Position numbers and translations under genes: made by a program. From Candidatus Zipacnadia bacterium (lineage in GTDB: Bacteria > Armatimonadota > Zipacnadia > JALGUG01), in contig JALGUG010000016.1 in assembly GCA_029820995.1 (NCBI GenBank), positions 1 to 35,539 of the forward strand: a stretch of DNA of 35,539 nucleotides, written 5' to 3'. Under the pieces are notes generated by a model. The model was not told the DNA's origin and searched no databases. It worked only from the letters and a program-made list of their open reading frames with translations. Positions within the stretch are counted from its first letter, which is position 1. The number at the start of each line of letters is the position of its first letter. Shown here one piece after another: positions 1 to 5,967 of this stretch.

Positions 1-1290
1 GTGGATCGGGGCGTCGGGGCCCGGCGCATAGAAGGCGATGGCCGACTCGTCAACGGAGGGGAACTTGGCGTACAGATCGCCGGTCCGCCGGTAGATCGAG
101 TGCCCCACGGAGGTCTCCATGTTCGCCCAGTATCCGGAGCCGTCGGGCAACTGCACCCACCACTGGGTCACCGGATGGGCGCGCAGCGGCGCGGGCCGGG
201 CGGGGATCTGCAGGGCGCGCAGGAGCGCCGCGGCCAGTCGCTCGTACTCGATGCAGATGGCCCGACCCTCGCGAATCACCTCGGCGGGTGCGTAGCACCA
301 GTCAAAGAAGCTCTTGCCCCAGCCGCCGAAGGTGGTCTGCCAGTTGCCGCAGGTCACATCGTCGGGGAAGTTCCTGGTGAGGTCGTACTCGATATGCTCG
401 ACCACCCACTTGTACACCGCGTGCGCAACCGTCGTCTGCTTCTTCCGGTCAGCCTCGGGCACGCCCGCGATGATCTCCTGCGCCACTTTCCGCACCGCAT
501 GGTGATTGGGGTCAATGCCGCGGCCCGCCTCGAGAAAGGGCTTGACCTTGTCCGGATAGAGCGCCGGATCGAGGACGGCGTTGGGGGGCGGGAAGAGCTT
601 GGGCGCGCCGCCGGCGAGCTGGAGGAGATAGCCCGCGCGGACGGCCAGCTTCTCCTTGCGGAAGGCCTTCTCGGGCACGTCGCGCTCCAGGGTGAGGTTG
701 ACCGCTGTCGCCTGGCCCTCGCGGACGCCGACGCGGCCCTGCTGGGCCTCCAGGAAGCCCTCCTTCCGCGCGCGCACGATGTAGCGGGGCGAGGCCACCG
801 GAAGGCCCTCAAGCGAGAACTCGCCCGCTTCACTGGATTTCGTGGCGAGCTGCGTGCCGTAGACCTCAACGCTCGCGCCGGCGACAGGCCGGCCGCGTTC
901 GTCGCTCACGACGCCCTTGACGCTGCCGGTCGGCAGTTGCCTGGCGGCCGGCGCGATTCTGTCCAGGCCTTCGAGCGCCTGCTGCACCAGCGGCGCGGCC
1001 GTCTTCAGGTCGCCCTGCTCGATCAGCGCGCGCAGGTGGAAGGCCTTCTCTCTCGGCAGCACCTCGTCCACCGGGGCCCGGCGGCGGAGAAGCTGATTGA
1101 GCCAGTCCCAGAGCAGTCGGAAGCGTTCGCGCGCATTCGCCGGTGTGGTCGGCTCCTGAGCGATGGCAGCCCGCAGTTCCGCCACTTCGCCGCCCAGGGC
1201 CACCTTCGGCGGGTCGCCCAGCGTGGCCGGGGGCGGGCCGCCAATGGCGAGATTCCCAACAGCAAGACTAAGAACCACGAGGATCGGCAT
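1..1290 (-). CDS. Secreted transglutaminase-like protein with carboxypeptidase-regulatory domain (C-terminus off the window)
   Basis: This frame is open for 430 codons from an ATG at 1290 to the window edge. Residues 1-17 form a short hydrophobic signal-like segment. Residues 30-115 are helical. Residues 122-201 read as a carboxypeptidase regulatory-like beta-sandwich (GSVKGVVSDERGRPVAGASV, then GEFSLEGLP). Residues 285-395 resemble the transglutaminase core, with the nucleophile region GRAICIEYERLAAALLRAL putting the catalytic Cys at 346. At the usual His position, 30 residues later, the sequence reads TQWWVQLP with Gln376, and the usual Asp region reads METS. The enzyme may therefore be inactive or use another residue. 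The gene lies 20 bp after the preceding minus-strand gene, so it is probably its operon partner. The ribosome binding site is weak (GAAGTG). The family call is fairly sure; the substrate is unknown. Confidence 0.8.
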   Translation of the reverse strand, partial: MPILVVLSLAVGNLAIGGPPPATLGDPPKVALGGEVAELRAAIAQEPTTPANARERFRLLWDWLNQLLRRRAPVDEVLPREKAFHLRALIEQGDLKTAAPLVQQALEGLDRIAPAARQLPTGSVKGVVSDERGRPVAGASVEVYGTQLATKSSEAGEFSLEGLPVASPRYIVRARKEGFLEAQQGRVGVREGQATAVNLTLERDVPEKAFRKEKLAVRAGYLLQLAGGAPKLFPPPNAVLDPALYPDKVKPFLEAGRGIDPNHHAVRKVAQEIIAGVPEADRKKQTTVAHAVYKWVVEHIEYDLTRNFPDDVTCGNWQTTFGGWGKSFFDWCYAPAEVIREGRAICIEYERLAAALLRALQIPARPAPLRAHPVTQWWVQLPDGSGYWANMETSVGHSIYRRTGDLYAKFPSVDESAIAFYAPGPDAPIH

Positions 1291-1310
1291 ATCACACTTC
1301 TGATGTCACG

Positions 1311-2501
1311 TCAGTCCAGGGGCAGGTTGTTGAGCCAGGCTTGTCGCAGTGCCCGGTGGGCTTCGCGGGCGGCCTGCGCGAGGTCCGCGAGACGCCGCTC
1401 CTCGCCGTGGGTGAGCTTGCGCTGGTGTGCCTGCGCGGCGAGCTGCTGCAATCCCTCCCACGCGGTCCGGGCCTGTTGGCGGACCTTTTCGGGCAGCGTC
1501 GGCAAGCCAAGCAGATACTGGAAGTCGTCCTGGTCAAGGTTGGCCGTGGCGATTTCGGTGGGATCGAGGCCGAAGTCCAGCTCTTCGAGACGCTTGCGGA
1601 TCGCAGGAGCGACCCGGCGGAACCTGGGCAGGGCCTGGCGGTAGTTCTCGTCGGCAAAGTAGCCGTAGGCGAGCCGCAGGCTGGTGCAGCCGGGGCGAGG
1701 GTTGATCGAAGCGGCGACGGAGTATGTGCCGGAGGCGCTGAGGCCGGCGATCTCATGGGGCGCGAGCACCAGCAGGCAGCCGGACTCCTCCTGGCTGAGA
1801 TGGTTGTACATGGCCAGGGCCCACTCGGTTGCCGGGTCGAGCTTGGCGGCGCCCTGCTCCATGTTGTAGTCGCCGGTCAGGGTGGCGGTCCAGCGCTCGC
1901 GGGCTCGGGCGGGATCCTTCGAGGTGTTGTAGGGATAGCAGGAGGTTCTGACATTGCTCAGACTCCAGCCCTGAGTGTCGAGCCAGACCTCGAGATAGAA
2001 CCACTTTTCCTCCTGCGGATACTTGACGAAGCGCACGCCCAGCACGCCCGGCGACCGGCCATCGGCGCCGCGGGGGAGCTCCCAGAGCGCGTCGAGGATG
2101 CCCCGCGCGCCCTCCTGCATTCGGGCAAAGCCCAGGGCGCGCTCGCGGCCCATGATCGCGTGGTTCTTGCCATCGGGCCCGCGGACCGTGATCTGCAGGA
2201 AGTCCCAGAGGTTCCAGCCGCCGTTGCCGCGATAGCGGCCGAAGTCGCAGCCGAAGAAGTGGTCGCCGTACTTCTGCTGGATGGGCTTGTCGTCTTCGTC
2301 CGGCTTCACGAAGCCCGCGTACCGGATCTTCAGATTGCCCAGGACCGCCTTGCGGTCAATACGGTCGAAGCCGAGGCGCTCTTTATCCTTTTTCTCCGGC
2401 TTGCGCGTCTGGCTGATGAGCACCTGGAGGCCCGGGGGCTGCTGCTCGGCAGCGCCGACGGCAACAGCGAGAATGGTCAGCATCAGGAGAGACCTGGGCA
2501 T
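1311..2501 (-). CDS. Secreted protein of unknown function
   Basis: This encodes 396 aa, starting with a clear signal peptide (MPRSLLMLTILAVAVGAA, likely cut before EQQ). I chose the ATG at 2501 because a GAGG lies 7 nt upstream; an in-frame GTG at 2507 is too close to that site. The mature part is rich in aromatic residues in its first half (WNLWDFLQITVRGPDG and KWFYLEVWLDTQGWSL), suggesting a beta-sandwich or ligand-binding fold. The last 110 residues are charged helices that may form a coiled coil. I recognise no family. It sits between a UroD-like gene, whose stop is 12 bp upstream, and the transglutaminase-like gene, and is probably co-transcribed with both. Export and pairing with a transglutaminase-like protein suggest an envelope or extracellular role, by inference only. 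Confidence 0.85.
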   Translation of the reverse strand: MPRSLLMLTILAVAVGAAEQQPPGLQVLISQTRKPEKKDKERLGFDRIDRKAVLGNLKIRYAGFVKPDEDDKPIQQKYGDHFFGCDFGRYRGNGGWNLWDFLQITVRGPDGKNHAIMGRERALGFARMQEGARGILDALWELPRGADGRSPGVLGVRFVKYPQEEKWFYLEVWLDTQGWSLSNVRTSCYPYNTSKDPARARERWTATLTGDYNMEQGAAKLDPATEWALAMYNHLSQEESGCLLVLAPHEIAGLSASGTYSVAASINPRPGCTSLRLAYGYFADENYRQALPRFRRVAPAIRKRLEELDFGLDPTEIATANLDQDDFQYLLGLPTLPEKVRQQARTAWEGLQQLAAQAHQRKLTHGEERRLADLAQAAREAHRALRQAWLNNLPLD

Positions 2502-2513
2502 CTGCACGCCTCG

Positions 2514-3518
2514 CTATGTGGTTGATCGCGCATAGTCAAACAGCGCCTGGATGTTCTCCCGCGGTGTGTCGGGCGGGATCTCGCAGCCCGCGGCGAGGAT
2601 GTACCGCTCCCCGGCCTCCTGACGGCAGCGAGCGCAATCGCGCCACACGATGTCGGGGCTGCTGCGCTCCATCACACGGACCGGGTCCATGTTGCCCATA
2701 ATGACGACCTCGGGCCCGAAGTGTTCGCGGGCGGCCCGGAGGTCCACCATGTAGTCAAGCTCGATGATCTCCGCGCCGGTGTCGGCCATGCGGGGCAAGA
2801 GGTGGTTAGTGTCGCCGCAGATGTGAAGCCGCACCCGAGCGCCGGCGGCTTGGATCGCCTGGACCATGCGCTGCTCGTAGGGGAGAGCGAGCTGCTCGTA
2901 GGTTTCCAGTGAGATGAGCGAGGCGGCGGCGTCGCCGATGCCGATGATGTCGCAACCAGCCTCGATTTGCGCCAGCGCGAAGGCGATCTCCATTTGAGTG
3001 CAGAACTCGAACAGGTCGCGGACGAAGGGCTCGTCCTCGATCAGATCGAGCATGATCTCGTTGATGCCGCGAAGGTCGGCCGCCTCGGCCACAGGCCCTT
3101 CAATCCAGCCGAGGATGGGAACCTGACCGCCCACCTGCTCGCGGAAGAGCGCCGCACCGGCGATGCGGTCGGACATGCGCTCGCCCCGGCGTGGGTCGGG
3201 CATTGGGAGGTGGGCCAAGGCGGACTTATCGGCGAGCAAATGGGCTCTGGCGGCCGGCGGCTGGGCGTCGAAATACGTCAGCTCGGTGCCGCAGTCGCCC
3301 GCCTCGCGCCAGGGGTCCGAGCAGAGGGAGACCATGTCCATGCCGAACTGCTCAACGATGGCAAGCTGGCCCGCGACCGCCACGCGGTAGTCGCGGACGT
3401 AGTCCTCATAGGTGCGGCCGATGATCTTGGCGGCATAGAGCATGAAGATCGGCTGAGCGGGGAGGCGATCTACCGGCTCGCCGGCGAGGCGGGCGAAGGT
3501 GCGCTGGTAGGAAGTCAT
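2514..3518 (-). CDS. Uroporphyrinogen decarboxylase-family protein, MtaA-like zinc methyltransferase type
   Basis: This encodes 334 aa, close to the length of MtaA/MtbA methylcobamide:coenzyme M methyltransferases. It has a UroD TIM-barrel pattern: GWIEGPVAEAADLRG near 137-151, GCDIIGIGDAAASL near 188, ELDYMVDL near 253 and GNMDPVRV near 275. The motif LHICGD (His232, Cys234) and a later Cys312 (AAGCEIPPDTP) match the His-X-Cys...Cys zinc site of the corrinoid methyltransferase branch. HemE lacks this site, so heme synthesis is unlikely. I preferred the ATG at 3518 (GAGG 6 nt upstream) to a longer open frame beginning at 3656, whose extra residues look non-coding. It is the first gene of the minus operon. 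The substrate is unknown, and no corrinoid protein or MtaB-like partner is visible in the window. Confidence 0.85.
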   Translation of the reverse strand: MTSYQRTFARLAGEPVDRLPAQPIFMLYAAKIIGRTYEDYVRDYRVAVAGQLAIVEQFGMDMVSLCSDPWREAGDCGTELTYFDAQPPAARAHLLADKSALAHLPMPDPRRGERMSDRIAGAALFREQVGGQVPILGWIEGPVAEAADLRGINEIMLDLIEDEPFVRDLFEFCTQMEIAFALAQIEAGCDIIGIGDAAASLISLETYEQLALPYEQRMVQAIQAAGARVRLHICGDTNHLLPRMADTGAEIIELDYMVDLRAAREHFGPEVVIMGNMDPVRVMERSSPDIVWRDCARCRQEAGERYILAAGCEIPPDTPRENIQALFDYARSTT

Positions 3519-3663
3519 CTCAGGCCTCGCGGGATCGGAGATAGTGCCAGAGTAATTCAACGCGCGAAGTGGGATGCCCTGCTTGTGCTGATGCGCGATG
3601 CGGGGAGTAAGTAACGCTGCGGGAGGAGCAAAGGACACAAGAAGCGAAAGCAACAACCGACAG

Positions 3664-3717
3664 ATCGCGGATGAATCCGCAAAGGGAAGGTCGCGGATGA
3701 ACCCGCTCCCACAGGAG
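3664..3717. repeat. Two tandem REP-like palindromic elements
   Basis: Two copies of TCGCGGATGAAYCCGC lie 26 bp apart in the divergent intergenic region 3519-3745. The first contains the palindrome GCGGAT-ga-ATCCGC. The second (3690-3717) has a shorter stem, GCGG/CCGC, followed by CTCCCACAGGAGG. A diverged third copy with the same tail layout is at 30352-30378. The form resembles REP elements described from Pseudomonas and relatives. Apart from these copies I see nothing convincing in this 227-bp gap, although the promoters for both divergent operons should be here. Confidence 0.6.
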
Positions 3718-3745
3718 GAAGCCGCACGAGGCGAGGGGCGCGCAA

Positions 3746-4681
3746 ATGGCGAGAATCTTGGCGGTGCTGTTCAGCGGGCGGCGGCGGGGATACACGGCGG
3801 GGCTGCTGGAGGCGGCGATTGAGGGGGCGCGGGAGGTGGCGGGGACCGAGATTGACTATCTGTGGAGCCACGAGCGGCAATATGGCCCGTGCCGGAGCTG
3901 CTTTACCTGCATTCGAGACCCGGAGCACGTGTGCGTGCAGGACGACGACTTCGGCCGCAAGGGCGAGGGGGACGTCTATCAGCGGCTGCTGCGCGCGCAG
4001 GGGCTAATCTTTGCCGACCCAGTGCACAACTGGGGGCCCAGCGCCGGCTCGCGGCTGTTCGTGGAGCGGTGCTACCCGTTCCTGTGGAGCGGAAAGCTGA
4101 ACGGAATGCCCTTCAGCTCAATCTCGTGCGCGAGCAATCAAGGGATGCAGCACCTGGCGCGGGAGGAGATCTGCAAGTGGGCCTTTGGGCTGGGATTCCG
4201 GTATGTCGGGGGCGTGGCGGCGCACTGCGCGTACTACGAGGAGTCCCGGAACGAGGCACGCGCGCTGGGCCGGAAGGTGGCGGAGGCGGCGCTGAAGGAG
4301 GAACGCGAGGGCCGGCAGCCAATGGAGGACGAGGAGCGATTCCTGTGGTATGCGCGGGAGGCGCCCTGGGTGGCTCTAGAGCACTACCTGGCGAACCTGA
4401 CACGGGGGACCTTCCAGGCGGATCGGTCGCTGATGCAGTACGGGCTAGTGCAGGGGACGTTCGCCAACGCGGAGGCGCGAGAGCTGCTGGAGGAGGCGCA
4501 GGAGGAATTGAAGCGCACGCTATTCCTGTATCACCACGGCGATCGGGAGGAGGCGACGCGCTCACTGGTGAAGGCGAGCGCACTGTGGACGCACGCGACA
4601 TGGAAGGAGTTCCTGGAAGAGAAGGTCATCGGGGCTCAGCAGCCGGAAACATATCGGCCGCTGGGCGAGACGGGGAAATGA
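3746..4681 (+). CDS. Iron-sulfur flavoprotein / NADPH-dependent FMN reductase family
   Basis: This encodes 311 aa. The N-terminal 180 residues follow the flavodoxin-like fold of the NAD(P)H-dependent FMN reductases (MARILAVLFSGRRRGYTAGL at the phosphate-binding loop; FADPVHNWGPSAGSRLFVER in the middle). Cysteines at 49, 52, 55 and 63 form CX2CX2CX7C. This fits the compact CX2CX2CX4-7C cluster motif of the Isf iron-sulfur flavoproteins, so it probably carries FMN plus a [4Fe-4S] cluster. Residues 190-311 are a charged helical extension not usual in the family. The start is supported by GAGGGG 7 nt upstream. It is divergent from the UroD/MtaA-like operon and 6 bp before the PAP2 gene. The electron partner is unknown. 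Confidence 0.8.
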   Translation: MARILAVLFSGRRRGYTAGLLEAAIEGAREVAGTEIDYLWSHERQYGPCRSCFTCIRDPEHVCVQDDDFGRKGEGDVYQRLLRAQGLIFADPVHNWGPSAGSRLFVERCYPFLWSGKLNGMPFSSISCASNQGMQHLAREEICKWAFGLGFRYVGGVAAHCAYYEESRNEARALGRKVAEAALKEEREGRQPMEDEERFLWYAREAPWVALEHYLANLTRGTFQADRSLMQYGLVQGTFANAEARELLEEAQEELKRTLFLYHHGDREEATRSLVKASALWTHATWKEFLEEKVIGAQQPETYRPLGETGK

Positions 4682-4687
4682 CGGGCG

Positions 4688-5653
4688 ATGTCTCAGCTCG
4701 ACTTCCTCCTGGCGCTGCAAGAGAGCCGGAGCCCGCTCCTGACGGTGGTCATGGGCGGGGCAACGATGTTGGGCTCGGAGTATTCTTTTCTCGCGGTCAT
4801 TCCGGTGCTGTATTGGCTGGGGAACCATCGGTGGGGGTTTCGGCTGCTGGCAGTGGTGATGGTGAACTTCTGGCTGAATCACATGCTCAAGGGGGTGTTC
4901 GGCACCGAGCGCCCCTTTGTGGCGCATCCCAAGGAGATTACCCCGTTGCTGAAGTGGACGGCAGGCGGCTTCGCCTTCCCCAGCGGCCACGCAGAGAGCG
5001 CGGTGGTGTTCTGGGGGTTCCTGGCGTGGCACTATCGGCGCGGTTGGCTCTGGTTGGTGTCGCCGGCGGCGATCATTCTCATTTGCTTATCCCGGCTTTA
5101 CCTCGGGTTGCACTGGCCCGTGGACATAGCAGGCGGCGCGGCAATCGGGCTGGGGCTCTTGGTGGCGGCTCTGGTGCTCTGGCACGCGCTGGACTACTAC
5201 GGCGCGCGGCTGGGACCGGGTTGGGGAACGTTGGCGGCTCTGGTGGGCCCTCTGGCGCTGGCGGCGGCCGGGGGGTTCGCGATCCAGGCAATGAAGATCG
5301 CGGGGGTGCTGTGGGGCGCAGGGCTGGGGGAGGTCTGGCGCACGGAACGGCTGGTAAGTCGGGAGGCCTTGACAGCGCGACAGCGGAGTGACTCGGCGCG
5401 CCGGGGTCCTCCCGGCGCACCCACTAGGGTGGCCGTGGAGCGGGGCGAAAGGTGGAAGTTCGCACTGCTTGGCCTTGTCGGGCTGGGCGTGCTATACTTG
5501 CTGCCCAAGGTGCTGTTGCCGGAGTCGGAGGGCGTCCTGATGGTGCGATATGCCCTGTTGGGCGCGTGGATGACGTGGGTTATTCCGCAGTGGCTGTTCC
5601 GGCATGCGGCGGCCCGCGAAGCTGCCACGAGGCCGAAGGAGGAAGACACGTGA
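4688..5653 (+). CDS. PAP2-family membrane phosphatase
   Basis: This encodes a 321-aa multi-pass protein with all three PAP2 motifs: KGVFGTERP (KX6RP), FPSGHAES (PSGH) and SRLYLGLHWPVD (SRX5HX3D). It is expected to dephosphorylate a lipid phosphate such as undecaprenyl diphosphate or phosphatidate on the outer face of the membrane. Extra C-terminal membrane segments (about 195-215, 255-275, 285-305) match the longer PAP2 proteins of Gram-positive type. Between GEVWRTERLVS and ERGERWKF there is a hydrophilic stretch of roughly 25 residues rich in Arg, Ser, Gly and Pro, encoded by strong DNA palindromes; it looks like an in-frame insertion. The start is 6 bp after the flavoprotein stop. Its stop overlaps the next start in GTGA, so the two are translationally coupled. 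Confidence 0.9.
   Translation: MSQLDFLLALQESRSPLLTVVMGGATMLGSEYSFLAVIPVLYWLGNHRWGFRLLAVVMVNFWLNHMLKGVFGTERPFVAHPKEITPLLKWTAGGFAFPSGHAESAVVFWGFLAWHYRRGWLWLVSPAAIILICLSRLYLGLHWPVDIAGGAAIGLGLLVAALVLWHALDYYGARLGPGWGTLAALVGPLALAAAGGFAIQAMKIAGVLWGAGLGEVWRTERLVSREALTARQRSDSARRGPPGAPTRVAVERGERWKFALLGLVGLGVLYLLPKVLLPESEGVLMVRYALLGAWMTWVIPQWLFRHAAAREAATRPKEEDT
5398..5431. repeat. Paired palindromes inside the PAP2 gene
   Basis: A perfect 8-bp stem, GCGCCGGG/CCCGGCGC (5398-5405 and 5411-5418, 5-nt loop), is followed at once by CACCC-acta-GGGTG (5418-5422 and 5427-5431). Both lie in the stretch encoding the apparent extra linker of the PAP2 protein. They may be the remains of a short palindromic element inserted in frame, or they may be chance in GC-rich DNA. 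Confidence 0.4.
5469..5498 (+). promoter_or_regulatory. Possible internal promoter within the PAP2 gene
   Basis: TTGGCC (5469-5474), an 18-nt spacer and TATACT (5493-5498). The -10 box is the same as in the three clear promoters of this window. It would serve the 72-aa gene and perhaps the TPR/Exb block. Because it lies inside codons for a Leu/Tyr-rich membrane segment, chance is a fair alternative. Confidence 0.3.
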
Positions 5654-5868
5654 AGGAACGGGTGCAGTTGTTCACGCAGGCCTTCGAGATGAGTGACAAC
5701 GAGTTCTCGGAGGAGATCAACACGTGGCTCGCCTCACAGGAGGGCGAGCTGGTGGATGTGCAACTGATCATCCAGGCGGCGATGCAAAGTGCGTCGGCCG
5801 GGGCGGTCACGAGAATGGCGAAGGTGCATAAGGTTGTACTCGTGGTTTGGCGGCCGAAGGAAGCCTAG
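5650..5868 (+). CDS. Small Cse60-like protein (72 aa)
   Basis: The gene starts at a GTG that overlaps the PAP2 stop codon (GTGA), with GGAGG 7 nt upstream, so the start is well supported. The protein begins MKERVQLFTQAFEM and has an acidic, helical middle (EFSEEINTWLASQEGELVDV), then an Ala-rich strand-helix segment and a hydrophobic final strand (KVVLVVWRP). The alternation of an initial strand, an EIN-type helix and VDVQ/VD-I strands resembles the small sporulation protein Cse60 family of Firmicutes. I make that assignment by eye only and hold it loosely. No signal peptide or membrane segment is present, so it is likely cytoplasmic. Confidence 0.7.
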   Translation: MKERVQLFTQAFEMSDNEFSEEINTWLASQEGELVDVQLIIQAAMQSASAGAVTRMAKVHKVVLVVWRPKEA

Positions 5869-5883
5869 CGTAGCCCATGGAAA

Positions 5884-5914
5884 CTTTCGGGAAGTCCGGG
5901 TGTTAGACCGAAAG
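5884..5914 (+). other. Stem-loop before the TPR gene
   Basis: CTTTCGG (5884-5890) pairs with CCGAAAG (5908-5914) around a 17-nt loop, in the 99-bp gap before the TPR gene. No T-run follows, so it is not a standard terminator. It could stabilise or separate parts of the message. Confidence 0.4.
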
Positions 5915-5967
5915 AGAGCGCGTGCGAGCCGGAGGCGAGAACCCGTACGCGGGTCGGAGAGTGTGCA

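Noticed and set aside
1-1644. Plus-strand open frame of 547 codons
   Set aside because: It lies antisense to two minus-strand genes with signal peptides and recognisable domains; its own translation is Arg/Gly/Leu-rich without any motif, as expected for a GC-rich shadow frame.
1341-2525. Plus-strand open frame of 394 codons
   Set aside because: It is antisense to the secreted minus-strand protein, which has a ribosome site and a signal peptide. No domain is seen in this frame.
3519-3656. Longer start for the UroD/MtaA-like gene
   Set aside because: The extra 46 residues have no family match, and the ATG at 3518 has a well-placed GAGG.
3862-5391. Plus-strand open frame of 509 codons
   Set aside because: It crosses the flavoprotein and PAP2 genes in another frame; both of those have clear motifs.
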